Source of the DNA: an uncultured Bacteroidota bacterium | GTDB taxonomy: Bacteria; Bacteroidota; Bacteroidia; Flavobacteriales; Flavobacteriaceae | NCBI GenBank assembly: GCA_902520835.1 | Contig: CABYPD010000003.1 | Location: 38,759-102,758 of the forward strand | Length of the DNA stretch: 64,000 bases | Direction: 5' to 3' | Shown: piece after piece, positions 52,960-63,086 of the stretch | Numbering within the stretch: position 1 is the stretch's first letter | How the letters are laid out: each line of letters opens with the position of its first letter | Translations under genes and position numbers: made by a program | The notes under the pieces: generated by a model | The model's database searches: none | Told to the model about the DNA's origin: nothing | Seen by the model: only the letters and a program-made list of their open reading frames with translations

Positions 52960-54734
52960 TGGAAGAAAGTAGAATTGACCCTTATCAAATTGTTGGTTTT
53001 TTGTTATTAATAGCTTGCGCTTTTTATGTTTTTAATATGTCTCCACAACCAGTGGAAAACATCAATGAAAATAATTCAGAAAATCAGATTGAATCTTCTA
53101 GTACTGTTACTACTGAATTAAATGATAATTCATTGGTTTTAAATGATAATGATACTCAAATAATTCAAGAAGAGGTATTTACACTTCAGAATGAGGACAT
53201 TATTTTAAAAATAAGTAATAAGGGTGGGGGGATTATCGAGTCTACCCTTAAAAAATATAATGATCAAGATGAGAATCCTTTTAAAATTTATGATAATAAT
53301 CAGAGCCTACATATTACGTCTATTCAAAAATCTTTTGATACCTCAGCTCTCATGTTCCAACATTCGTTAACTAATAATGAATCTGGTACTGAACTAAGAC
53401 TAGTTCATATGCTTGATGATATTAGCAGTGTTGAATTTGTTTATTTTTTACCAAATAAAGGTTATTTATTTGATTTCAACATTAGTTCAAATAATCTAAA
53501 TGTTAATGATGCTAAATTAAATTGGAATCTAAAATCATTCAGGAACTCAAGAAGTCCAACTTATGAAAATAGGTACACATACTTAAATTATAAAAATGAT
53601 GATGATATTGAGGATTTAAGTGCATATAGTGATGATTCCGAAACTGGTAATGCAAAATGGATTTCTTACAGTCAGCATTTTTTTAATTCTTTTGTAATTT
53701 TTAATGATATAAAAAAGAATATAAAATTCAATACTGTCAACATTGATAGCGATGATGATGATATTAAATATTTAAAGTTATTTGAAACTCAAGTGCCATT
53801 AATAAATGATTCAAGAAATCAGATTAATGAGTCACTTAAGTTGTATATAGGGCCAAATGATTATTATGTTTTAAATGAGTCATATGAGGGTATTTCTGAT
53901 TCTATATGGTTTGGTTGGGGTATTTTTGGGTGGATAAATGAAAATATTTTCTTTCCACTATATTACTATTTGAGCTCATTTTTTTCTGCTGGTATTGCAA
54001 TTATTATTATGGTTATTCTAACTAGGTTGGTTATGTCACCAGTACAGTATAAAATGTATTTAGGTCAAGCTAAAATGAGAATATTAAAACCTGAAATTTC
54101 TGCAGTTTCTGAAAAATACAAGGATGATCCAATGAAAAGGAATCAGGAAACTATGAAAATATACAATCAGGCTGGAGCAAATCCTCTTGCAGGATGTTTA
54201 CCTGCATTAATTCAATTACCTGTTTTTTATGCTTTATTTTGTTTTTTTCCAGTAGCTTTTGCTTTAAGAGGTGAATCTTTTCTGTGGGCAGATGATTTAA
54301 GTTCTTATGATGTTATTGCAGAATTACCCTTTTATATTCCATTTTATGGAGACCACGTAAGTTTGTTTCCTATTACAGCCGCTGTTGCTATGTTTTTCTA
54401 CACTAAAATGTCAGGGAGTCAACAAATGCAACCGTCTCAACCTGGCATGCCTAATATGAAGTTTATAATGTATGTTATTCCATTCACTCTCCTTATTTTC
54501 TTTAATAATTTTGCTAGTGGATTGTCTTTATATTATACAATTTCTAATATTCTTACAATAATTATTATGCTTACTATTAAGAATTTTATTCTTGATGAGA
54601 AAAAAATATTAGCTACAATTGAAGAAAAAAAGAAGCAACCTTCATCTGAAAATCGTTTCCAAAGAAGATTGAGAAAGATGCAAGAAATGATGGAAGAAGC
54701 TGAAAAGAAACAGAAACTCAAAAGAAAAAAATAA
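52959..54734 (+). CDS. yidC: membrane protein insertase YidC
   Basis: YidC periplasmic domain plus ARLVMSPVQYKMYLGQAKM-like and NPLAGCLPALIQLPVFYALFCFF. Confidence 0.96.
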   Translation: MEESRIDPYQIVGFLLLIACAFYVFNMSPQPVENINENNSENQIESSSTVTTELNDNSLVLNDNDTQIIQEEVFTLQNEDIILKISNKGGGIIESTLKKYNDQDENPFKIYDNNQSLHITSIQKSFDTSALMFQHSLTNNESGTELRLVHMLDDISSVEFVYFLPNKGYLFDFNISSNNLNVNDAKLNWNLKSFRNSRSPTYENRYTYLNYKNDDDIEDLSAYSDDSETGNAKWISYSQHFFNSFVIFNDIKKNIKFNTVNIDSDDDDIKYLKLFETQVPLINDSRNQINESLKLYIGPNDYYVLNESYEGISDSIWFGWGIFGWINENIFFPLYYYLSSFFSAGIAIIIMVILTRLVMSPVQYKMYLGQAKMRILKPEISAVSEKYKDDPMKRNQETMKIYNQAGANPLAGCLPALIQLPVFYALFCFFPVAFALRGESFLWADDLSSYDVIAELPFYIPFYGDHVSLFPITAAVAMFFYTKMSGSQQMQPSQPGMPNMKFIMYVIPFTLLIFFNNFASGLSLYYTISNILTIIIMLTIKNFILDEKKILATIEEKKKQPSSENRFQRRLRKMQEMMEEAEKKQKLKRKK

Positions 54735-54736
54735 TT

Positions 54737-55915
54737 ATGGCTAACTCTTCTAAAAGAGTTGTAGTTGCAATGTCAGGTGGAGTTGACTCAAGTGTAGCTG
54801 CATTTTTATTAAAAAAACAAGGTTATGATGTGTTAGCTATATTTATGAAAAACTGGCATGATGAAAGTGTAACTATTTCTGCTGAATGCCCATGGTTAGA
54901 GGATAGTTATGACGCAATGTTAGTAGCTGAAAAACTTAATATACCCTTTCAAGTAATTGATTTAAGTAATGAATATAAAGATAAGATTGTTGATTACATG
55001 TTTAATGAATATGAAGAGGGTAGAACACCTAATCCTGATATCCTATGTAATAGGGAAATAAAGTTTGACGTTTTTCTTAATACTGCATTAAAATTAAATG
55101 CAGATTTTATTGCAACTGGTCACTATGCTCAAGTTGAATCTAAGGAATTGGATGGAAATAAAGTTTATTATCTAAAATCCGGAAAAGACAAAGACAAGGA
55201 TCAGTCGTATTTTTTATGTCAATTGAATCAGTTTCAGTTAAGTAAAACTCTTTTTCCAATAGGTTCTTTGAAAAAAGATGAGGTAAGATCAATAGCAAAA
55301 GATAATGAATTGATAACTGCTAATAAAAAAGATTCTCAAGGTTTATGTTTTGTTGGTAAGGTAAAATTACCAGATTTTTTACAACAGAAACTTTCAAAAA
55401 AGAAGGGTAATGTTGTTTTGATACCAAGAGATTTAAACTTATATGAAAACTTTAATAATGAAGAATATGAAAATTATGATTCCAATGGTTATTTATATGA
55501 ACCTGAAATGGGAAAAGTTATTGGTGAACATTCGGGAGCGCATTACTTTACCGTTGGACAAAGAAAAGGATTGTCAATAGGTGGTATGAAAGATCCTTTA
55601 TTTGTTCTTGCTACAGATACCAACAAAAATATAATTTATGTTGGAGAAGGAGAAAATCATCCAGGTCTTTACAGATTCTCATTAAGAGTAAAAAAAACAA
55701 AAATGCATCACGTAGTTGGTAAATTAAATTTATCTAATTCTCAAAGTTTATCAGCTAGAATTAGATATAGACAGCCTTTACAAAAAATTGATGTTAAATT
55801 AATGGATAAATATTATTTAATAAGTTTTGATAAGAAACAGAAGTCAATAGCTAAAGGTCAATTTGTTGCAATTTATAACGATGATAATTTAATTTCCTCA
55901 GGTATTATAGATTAA
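54737..55915 (+). CDS. mnmA: tRNA-specific 2-thiouridylase MnmA
   Basis: [54 protein letters not shown]. Confidence 0.97.
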   Translation: MANSSKRVVVAMSGGVDSSVAAFLLKKQGYDVLAIFMKNWHDESVTISAECPWLEDSYDAMLVAEKLNIPFQVIDLSNEYKDKIVDYMFNEYEEGRTPNPDILCNREIKFDVFLNTALKLNADFIATGHYAQVESKELDGNKVYYLKSGKDKDKDQSYFLCQLNQFQLSKTLFPIGSLKKDEVRSIAKDNELITANKKDSQGLCFVGKVKLPDFLQQKLSKKKGNVVLIPRDLNLYENFNNEEYENYDSNGYLYEPEMGKVIGEHSGAHYFTVGQRKGLSIGGMKDPLFVLATDTNKNIIYVGEGENHPGLYRFSLRVKKTKMHHVVGKLNLSNSQSLSARIRYRQPLQKIDVKLMDKYYLISFDKKQKSIAKGQFVAIYNDDNLISSGIID

Positions 55916-57110
55916 TTTCTACTTGATTTTTAATTAAATCTTCAAAAACTTCTCTTTTTCTTATAATTTTTAATTCATTTTCTATATGTAATACCTCTGC
56001 AGGTCTATATCTTGAATTGTAATTACTGCTCATTGAAAAACAATATGCACCTGCATTACTAAAGCTTAAAATATCACCTGGACTGATTGAAGAGATTTTT
56101 CTATTATTTGCAAATGTATCTGTTTCACATATGTAGCCAACAACACTGTAATACCTTTCTATATCATTTGGATTCGAAATATTTTCGATGAAATGATTAG
56201 CGCCATACATCATGGGTCTAATTAAATGATTGAATCCACTATCAATTTGTGCAAAAACTGTAGAAGTTGTTTGTTTAATTGAATTCACTTTACAAAGGAA
56301 TTTACCTGCTTCACTAACTAAGAACTTACCGGGTTCAAACATTAATGTAAGGTCTTTTCCATAATTTTCACAAAATGTATTAAATCTTTTAGTTAGTTTT
56401 CTACCTAACTCTTCAATGTTTGTTTCTGAATCTCCTGGCTTGTATGGTACTTTAAATCCACTTCCAAAATCTATAAAGTCTAAGTTTTTAAATTTTTCAG
56501 CAATCCTAAATAAAATTTCGGATGCATTTAAAAAAACATCTATATCTAAAATATCACTACCTGTATGCATGTGAACTCCATTTATATTAAGTCCAGTATT
56601 TTCTACAATTCTTTCAATATGAGGAGCTTGATGTATGCTAATACCAAATTTAGAGTCAATATGTCCAACAGAAATTTTAGAATTTCCTCCTGCCATAATA
56701 TGCGGGTTAATTCTGATACACACAGGAATTTTTTTATGTTTATTACCAAACTCTTCCAATACTGCTAAGTTGTCGATATTTATTTTTGCTCCAATCTTTG
56801 CAACTTTCTCAATTTCATCTAAAGAAACACCGTTAGGTGTATAAATTATCTTATTTGGTTCAACTCCAGCTCTGATAGCTAATTCAACTTCTTGGATAGA
56901 AACAGCATCAATTCCAGCTCCCATATTAATTAAATACTTTAAGATTGAAATGTTAGAAGAAGCCTTTACAGCATAATTAATTTGAAGTTTTTTAACATTT
57001 TTAAAGGATTCTGTTAGCTTAATGAACTGAGATTTAATTTTATTTGAATCGTAAACATAAAGAGGACTCCCGTATTGACGAACAGCATCTAAAAGTATTT
57101 GATTTTTCAT
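55905..57110 (-). CDS. lysA: diaminopimelate decarboxylase
   Basis: INYAVKASSNISILKYLINMGAGIDAVSIQEV, VHMHTGSDI, SFSNAGAYCFSMSSNYN. Confidence 0.95.
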   Translation of the reverse strand: MKNQILLDAVRQYGSPLYVYDSNKIKSQFIKLTESFKNVKKLQINYAVKASSNISILKYLINMGAGIDAVSIQEVELAIRAGVEPNKIIYTPNGVSLDEIEKVAKIGAKINIDNLAVLEEFGNKHKKIPVCIRINPHIMAGGNSKISVGHIDSKFGISIHQAPHIERIVENTGLNINGVHMHTGSDILDIDVFLNASEILFRIAEKFKNLDFIDFGSGFKVPYKPGDSETNIEELGRKLTKRFNTFCENYGKDLTLMFEPGKFLVSEAGKFLCKVNSIKQTTSTVFAQIDSGFNHLIRPMMYGANHFIENISNPNDIERYYSVVGYICETDTFANNRKISSISPGDILSFSNAGAYCFSMSSNYNSRYRPAEVLHIENELKIIRKREVFEDLIKNQVEINL

Positions 57111-57115
57111 ATCTG

Positions 57116-57123
57116 CAAATCTA
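57116..57123 (-). promoter_or_regulatory. Candidate -7 box TAGATTTG for lysA
   Basis: TAnnTTTG match 5 nt upstream of the lysA ATG. Confidence 0.5.
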
Positions 57124-57254
57124 AAATTTTATGTAAATATTGACTTTAAAAAACTGTTTTTTAATAAATAAAAATGAATTAGTTATAAATAAAACAAAAA
57201 ACTAATTTGATTAAAAGGTTAAACAGATTAGATTTAGTAATTTTAGATCCAATT

Positions 57255-58448
57255 ATGAATCTCCACGAATACCAAGCTAAAACAATATTGTCAAATTTTG
57301 ATGTACCAATTCAACGAGGTAAGGTTACTGATAACATTAATGAAGTTGAAGATGTTGCAAAATCTTTAAATCATGAAACCGGAACTGAATGGTTTGTTGT
57401 AAAAGCTCAAATTCATGCTGGAGGTAGAGGTAAAGGCGGTGGAGTAAAAGTTGCTAAAAGTATTGATGAATTAAAGAATTTTTCATCCGATATTTTGGGT
57501 ATGATGTTAAAAACTCCTCAAACACCAAAAGAAGGAAAACTTGTTCAGAAAATTTTAATCGCTGAGGATGTTTATTATCCGGGTGAATCTGATCCTGAAG
57601 AATATTACTTTTCTGTACTTCTAAATAGAAATACTTCAAAGTACATGATAATGTATTCTAGACAAGGTGGTATGGATATAGAAAAAGTTGCTGAAGAAAC
57701 ACCCGATTTAATCTTTTATGAAGAAATTGATCCTCTATTAGGTTTAATGCCTAATCAATTAAGAATTATTGCTTTTAATTTAGGTTTAAGTGGTCAAGCC
57801 TTTAAAAATATGCTATACTTTGCCTCAAAATTATATAATGCATTCATTGAGTCTGATGCTTCTTTGCTTGAAATCAACCCTGTTTTAAAAACTTCAGATA
57901 ATAAGATTTTAGCTGTGGATGCAAAAATGGTTTTAGATGATAATTCGTTAATTCGTCATAAAAATTATGAAGCCTTAAGAGATTTAAGTGAAGAAAACCC
58001 TGTTGAAACTGAAGCAAAGGAAGTTGGGTTAAATTATGTTGATTTAGATGGAAACATAGGTTGTATGGTAAATGGTGCTGGTCTAGCTATGGCTACAATG
58101 GATTTGATTAAACAATCTGGAGGAGAACCTGCTAATTTTCTTGATGTTGGTGGTACAGCTGATGCAAAAAGAGTAGAAGTAGCTTTTAATTTGATCCTTA
58201 GAGATTCGAAAGTAAAGGCGGTATTAGTAAATATTTTTGGCGGAATAGTTAGGTGTGATAGAGTTGCGAATGGTATTGTTGATGCTTATAAAAATATGGG
58301 TGATAAAATTAAAGTTCCAATAATTGTAAGACTACAAGGAACTAATGCCGAGCAAGCAAAAGAAATAATTGACAATGCAGGTTTAAAAATTTATAGCGCT
58401 GTTGAATTCAGTGAAGTACCTCAAAAAATAAAAGAAGTTCTTAATTAA
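57255..58448 (+). CDS. sucC: succinyl-CoA synthetase (ADP-forming) beta subunit; start revised from 57207
   Basis: MNLHEYQAKTILSNFDVPIQRG, KAQIHAGGRGKGGGVKVAKS, FGGIVRCDRVANGIV. Confidence 0.97.
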   Translation: MNLHEYQAKTILSNFDVPIQRGKVTDNINEVEDVAKSLNHETGTEWFVVKAQIHAGGRGKGGGVKVAKSIDELKNFSSDILGMMLKTPQTPKEGKLVQKILIAEDVYYPGESDPEEYYFSVLLNRNTSKYMIMYSRQGGMDIEKVAEETPDLIFYEEIDPLLGLMPNQLRIIAFNLGLSGQAFKNMLYFASKLYNAFIESDASLLEINPVLKTSDNKILAVDAKMVLDDNSLIRHKNYEALRDLSEENPVETEAKEVGLNYVDLDGNIGCMVNGAGLAMATMDLIKQSGGEPANFLDVGGTADAKRVEVAFNLILRDSKVKAVLVNIFGGIVRCDRVANGIVDAYKNMGDKIKVPIIVRLQGTNAEQAKEIIDNAGLKIYSAVEFSEVPQKIKEVLN

Positions 58449-58472
58449 GTGTCAAAATGACACTATTTTTTC
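58448..58472 (+). terminator. Candidate terminator after sucC
   Basis: AGTGTCA-AAA-TGACACT followed by ATTTTTT; could alternatively be a TGTCA/TGACA operator. Confidence 0.6.
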
Positions 58473-58557
58473 TTAATTATATGACATAATGGCATAATTA
58501 GATGATTGGCCCATTTTTAGTACATGTGTATTAAATGTTTAACAAAAAATAATAATT

Positions 58558-58965
58558 ATGAATATAATAACACATAACACTAAACCTGTCTTTTTTGAAG
58601 ACTTTATTAATAATTTTTTTGGATCGAATATTTACAATGATGTTCCACCTTATAATATTATTAAAACTGATAAAGAATTTTTAATTGAATTTTCAGTTCC
58701 TGGTTTTAATAAAAAAGACTTTTCAATTGAAGTTGAAGAAAATAACTTAAAAGTATCTAAGCTTTCTTCAGAAAATGATAAACTTGAAAATAAATTTTAT
58801 GAAAGACAGTTTAACTACTCTCAGTTTGAAAAAAATTTCACAATTCCTGAAGAAGTTAATATTGAAAAAATTAATTCATTATATGAAAGTGGAATTTTAA
58901 AAATATTTCTTCCAATAATTAAAGAATTTAAACAAAGCAAAATTAAATCAATTCAAGTGAAATAA
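58558..58965 (+). CDS. Hsp20/alpha-crystallin family small heat shock protein
   Basis: PPYNIIKTDKEFLIEFSVPGFNKKDFSIEVEENNLKVS, YESGILKIFLPI. Confidence 0.95.
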   Translation: MNIITHNTKPVFFEDFINNFFGSNIYNDVPPYNIIKTDKEFLIEFSVPGFNKKDFSIEVEENNLKVSKLSSENDKLENKFYERQFNYSQFEKNFTIPEEVNIEKINSLYESGILKIFLPIIKEFKQSKIKSIQVK

Positions 58966-58967
58966 AT

Positions 58968-58996
58968 AAAAAGCGGATAAATTATCCGCTTTTTTT
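58968..58996. terminator. Bidirectional intrinsic terminator between hsp20 and uvrB
   Basis: AAAAAGCGGATAA-A-TTATCCGCTTTTTTT, near-continuous perfect inverted repeat with flanking A/T tracts. Confidence 0.9.
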
Positions 58997-60961
58997 ATAA
59001 ATATCGATTAAATCTCTTAATCTTGCAGCTTCTAAAAAATTTAGCTCTTTAGCAGCATCCTCCATCTGTTTTCTTATTTCTCTAATTAATTTTTCTTTTT
59101 CAGCTTTAGTTATATTTAGATCAACTTTAGAGTTATCATCAATGTTAATTATTGATTTATTTTCTGTTATTTTTTCTTTTTCAAATGTATCTTTTAAATT
59201 TTTGATTATTTGTTTAGGAGTTATTTTATTTTGTAGGTTAAATAATTCTTGTTTTGCTCTTCTTTTTTTTGTTAGATCAATTGTTTCTTGCATGCTTTTA
59301 GTAATCTTATCTGCATACATTATTGCTTTTCCATTAATATTTCTAGCAGCTCTTCCTATTGTTTGAATTAATGATTTTTTACTTCTTAAAAAACCTTCCT
59401 TGTCAGCATCCAAAATAATCACTAAAGAAACTTCAGGAAGATCTAATCCTTCTCTAAGTAAATTAACACCAACAAGCACATCAAATTTTCCAGATCTTAA
59501 TTCGTTCAGTATTTCAATTCTTTCAATTGTATCAATATCGCTGTGAATATATCTTGAATTAATATCTATTTTAATGAGATATTTAACTAATTCTTCAGAC
59601 ATTTTTTTTGTTAGTGTTGTAATTAAAATTCTTTCTTTATTATTAATTCTTTCTTGTAATTCATTAATAATATCATCAATCTGATTTTTTGTTTCTCTTA
59701 TTTCAATTTCTGGATCTAATAATCCAGTAGGTCTAATTATTTGCTCAACTATTATACCTTCACATTTAATTAATTCATAGTCCGATGGAGTTGCACTTAC
59801 ATAAATTATTTGGTTTTGTAATAATTCAAATTCTTCAAATTTTAGTGGCCTATTATCCATTGCTGCTGGAAGTCTAAAACCATATTCAACTAAATTTTCC
59901 TTTCTACTTCTGTCACCACCATACATTGCTCTTATTTGTGGGATTGTTACATGACTCTCATCTATTACTGTTATAAAATCATCTGGGAAATAATCAATTA
60001 AACAAAATGGTCTGGTTCCTGGTTCTCTTCCATCTATGTATCTAGAGTAATTTTCAATTCCTGAGCAATATCCAAGTTCTTGCATCATTTCAAGATCAAA
60101 CAAGGTCCTCTCCTCTAATCTTTTAGCTTCCAAATGCTTTCCAATTTCTTTAAAATAATCAACTTGTTTTCCCAAATCGATTCTTATTTGATCCATTGCT
60201 TTAAACAACACATCATTTTGTGTTGCAAACATGTTCGCAGGAAAAATAGAAACCTTTTCAATGAAGTTTTTATTTTTTTGATTTATTTCTTCAATTGATT
60301 CTATCTCGTCACCAAAAAAATTAAATCTGATTTTTGAATCTCGATAACTTAAGTAAACTTCTATTATATCACCTTGAACTCTGAATGTTCCTGGTTCAAA
60401 ATCAATGTGTGCTCTGCTATATAATGAATTTACTAAACTTTTTAGAAGATCAGTTCTCGAAATTTTTAAATTTTGGTCTATATTAATTGTATTTTTTTTG
60501 TATTCAATTGGGTTTCCTATCCCATATAAACACGAAACAGATGCTACAACTATTACGTCTCTTCTTCCGCTTAATAAACTAGTTGTTGTACTTAATCTTA
60601 ATTTTTCAATTTCATCATTAATTGATAAATCTTTTTCAATATATGTATTTGTTACAGGGATAAAAGCTTCGGGTTGATAATAATCATAGTATGAAACAAA
60701 ATATTCAACTAAATTATTTGGAAAATATTCTTTAAGTTCAGAGTACAGTTGAGCAGCCAGAGTTTTATTATGAGCTAATACTAGGGTTGGCTTATTAACT
60801 TTTTGTAAAACATTAGCAATTGTAAATGTTTTTCCAGACCCAGTTACCCCCTCAAGGGTTTGAAATTTCTCATTTCTATTAATTCCATTAACTAACTTAT
60901 TAATTGCTTCAGGCTGATCACCTGCTGGAGTATATTTAGAAATTAAAGAAAATTTGAACAA
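58982..60961 (-). CDS. uvrB: excinuclease ABC subunit B
   Basis: LEGVTGSGKTFTIANV, LPEVSLVIILDADKEGFLRS, C-terminal UVR motif. Confidence 0.98.
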   Translation of the reverse strand: MFKFSLISKYTPAGDQPEAINKLVNGINRNEKFQTLEGVTGSGKTFTIANVLQKVNKPTLVLAHNKTLAAQLYSELKEYFPNNLVEYFVSYYDYYQPEAFIPVTNTYIEKDLSINDEIEKLRLSTTTSLLSGRRDVIVVASVSCLYGIGNPIEYKKNTINIDQNLKISRTDLLKSLVNSLYSRAHIDFEPGTFRVQGDIIEVYLSYRDSKIRFNFFGDEIESIEEINQKNKNFIEKVSIFPANMFATQNDVLFKAMDQIRIDLGKQVDYFKEIGKHLEAKRLEERTLFDLEMMQELGYCSGIENYSRYIDGREPGTRPFCLIDYFPDDFITVIDESHVTIPQIRAMYGGDRSRKENLVEYGFRLPAAMDNRPLKFEEFELLQNQIIYVSATPSDYELIKCEGIIVEQIIRPTGLLDPEIEIRETKNQIDDIINELQERINNKERILITTLTKKMSEELVKYLIKIDINSRYIHSDIDTIERIEILNELRSGKFDVLVGVNLLREGLDLPEVSLVIILDADKEGFLRSKKSLIQTIGRAARNINGKAIMYADKITKSMQETIDLTKKRRAKQELFNLQNKITPKQIIKNLKDTFEKEKITENKSIINIDDNSKVDLNITKAEKEKLIREIRKQMEDAAKELNFLEAARLRDLIDIYKKSG

Positions 60962-61032
60962 AATTTAATTTTAAATATTTATAAGTAATTTATATAACTT
61001 TAATACTTGATACAAAATCTTAAATTAATATT

Positions 61033-62103
61033 TTGAAAAACAGATACGATGTAAACATATCAAATAAAAAGCCATCATATAAAATTACTGATCTTTTTTA
61101 TGAATATTTAACAAATTATAATAGAGTTGAAGATTTGCCAGTTCATTATGAAGATTTATTAAGATATGTTGGTTCAATAGAGTTATTTGATAATGAAGAC
61201 AATAACACTCTATGGAAAAGGGTTTACTATAATGATAATGAAAGTTTAGAGCTTGAAAATAGTTTAAAAAAAATTTATAATGTTCTTTATTCGGATGGTA
61301 GTGATAGTAATACTGAATTTTTAACTATAGACGGAATAGACTATTGTACTTTCGGAAATTCTAATCCATTTAGGATAAAAATTAGAAATAAACTAAACGA
61401 TAATTTCACTTATTATTATATTAAAAAAGCTGATTCATCAAGGATTTATGGTCTTGAACTTGAACATATAACTTCTCCATATAATTTAAATTATATTTTG
61501 AATAAAAACACTCTTATCGAAGAGCATATCTCTGGAATACCAGGTGATGAATTTTTTAAAAACAGACTTGATTTGTGTAACGATAATGAAAAATCACAGA
61601 TTGCAAAAGAATTTGTAAAATTTAGTGAAAGATGCATGATTAGATTGCTAGGTGACATGCGATCATATAATTATGTTATAATTCCAATTCATGATTTTGA
61701 TCAGGTAGTCTATAAACTTAGAGCAATTGATTTTGATCAGCAAAGTTATGAGGCGGATTTCAGAGTCTACAGACCACAACTTTTTAAAGAGAATAAACCA
61801 GTTGTTGAATTAATAAAAGAAAAGTTAATTCCTGACTCAATTAACCAATACAAAATTGAAGAGAGGGCAATTATAGTTAAAAGAATTTTAGGTTCGCAAA
61901 AAAGAGTCGAAAAATTGATAAATTCAATGAAGAATGATATAATTTCATCCGATGATAATGTAAGACACTTAACTCAACAAATTTACCATCTAACAAAAGA
62001 TAATGATTTTAAGTATTGCACTAATATGGGACAAATAATGGAATCATCTTTTAATTATCTATTGAGGAATTATGAAAGTAGTGAGATGTTAAGAACTAAT
62101 TGA
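61033..62103 (+). CDS. conserved hypothetical protein with kinase-like motifs
   Basis: 356-aa ORF with TTG start; LLGDMRSYNYVI and LRAIDFDQQ resemble the catalytic loop and metal-binding motif of the protein-kinase/APH fold. Confidence 0.7.
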   Translation: MKNRYDVNISNKKPSYKITDLFYEYLTNYNRVEDLPVHYEDLLRYVGSIELFDNEDNNTLWKRVYYNDNESLELENSLKKIYNVLYSDGSDSNTEFLTIDGIDYCTFGNSNPFRIKIRNKLNDNFTYYYIKKADSSRIYGLELEHITSPYNLNYILNKNTLIEEHISGIPGDEFFKNRLDLCNDNEKSQIAKEFVKFSERCMIRLLGDMRSYNYVIIPIHDFDQVVYKLRAIDFDQQSYEADFRVYRPQLFKENKPVVELIKEKLIPDSINQYKIEERAIIVKRILGSQKRVEKLINSMKNDIISSDDNVRHLTQQIYHLTKDNDFKYCTNMGQIMESSFNYLLRNYESSEMLRTN

Positions 62104-62503
62104 TTTTTAAATACCAATAGAACTGAATCACAAAAATTAATATTGCAATCATTAAATGTATTGGTTGCGTCATAATTGGAAATGCAAAGTAATACATCAT
62201 CGCTCCTACAATAATTTCCAAAAAAATAAAAATCATTACAGTATTAATATATTTCATGGGCATATTAATTTTTTTTGAAATGATAAATAAAAATCCATTT
62301 ACAAGAAAGATGAGTATTGAGAATGATCTGTGAAAATAAAAATTAAACGAAGGATTACTAAGCCATAGATCTTTATCTAATTTACCATATAGTTTCGATT
62401 GCTCATCTATAAACTCTCTAACACCCGTGCCAATAAATATTTGAATTAACATCAGTAACATAGAAAAAATTAGTAAGTATTTAATATTGATTTTATTTAG
62501 CAT
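62096..62503 (-). CDS. ctaA: heme A synthase (CtaA/COX15), C-terminal half as separate ORF
   Basis: GTGVREFIDEQ, FYFHRSFSILIFLVN and TQPIHLMIAILIFVIQFYW with both His retained; four hydrophobic segments. Confidence 0.85.
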   Translation of the reverse strand: MLNKINIKYLLIFSMLLMLIQIFIGTGVREFIDEQSKLYGKLDKDLWLSNPSFNFYFHRSFSILIFLVNGFLFIISKKINMPMKYINTVMIFIFLEIIVGAMMYYFAFPIMTQPIHLMIAILIFVIQFYWYLKIN

Positions 62504-63086
62504 CAGATTTCCTATAAATTAAAATAATTAAGCATAAAATTAAAATTGCCATAAACATGTGAACCGTAATTTTATATGGTGATAAATTTGAGTCCACAAC
62601 AAGTTTCCCCAACCATGCTTGAAATATCATTGATAGGACTACAAAAAAAGACATAAAAGTTATGGTTGGTTTATTTTTAATATAATTCAATGAAAAAACA
62701 AACATAATTAGCGTCGCAATTCCTGCAATTGCTCCAATCAATCTGTTAATAAATTCAAACCAGGTATTCATTACACTAAATTCGTTGTAATCATGTTTAG
62801 TATATTCTAACCAATTTGATGAGACAAATTCATGTGAACTTAAAAAATCATTTTTAGCAGAATAAAATTTTTTGTTTTTTAAAATCATAACTCCTTTTTT
62901 ATAGTTGAAATTAGATTTCCAAAAAACATCTTCTTCAGTTGTTGGAGGAATTAAATATCCAAAACATTTTGGCCAGTCTGGACATCCCATACCACTACCT
63001 GTCATTCTAACAATTGAACCTGCAAAAATTACAAGCAAGACCAATAAAAATGAAGTTATAATAGTCGTTTTAAAATTATTAATCAT
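62493..63086 (-). CDS. ctaA: heme A synthase (CtaA/COX15), N-terminal half as separate ORF
   Basis: GSIVRMTGSGMGCPDWPKCFGYLIPP, NTWFEFINRLIGAIAGI, QAWLGKLVVDSNLSPYKITVHMFMA. Confidence 0.88.
   Translation of the reverse strand: MINNFKTTIITSFLLVLLVIFAGSIVRMTGSGMGCPDWPKCFGYLIPPTTEEDVFWKSNFNYKKGVMILKNKKFYSAKNDFLSSHEFVSSNWLEYTKHDYNEFSVMNTWFEFINRLIGAIAGIATLIMFVFSLNYIKNKPTITFMSFFVVLSMIFQAWLGKLVVDSNLSPYKITVHMFMAILILCLIILIYRKSDAK

Noticed and set aside
58501-58530. Possible sigma-54 promoter (TTGGCCCATTTTTAGTA) before hsp20
   Set aside because: The -24-like GG is present but the -12 element reads GT rather than GC at the expected spacing; too weak to claim.
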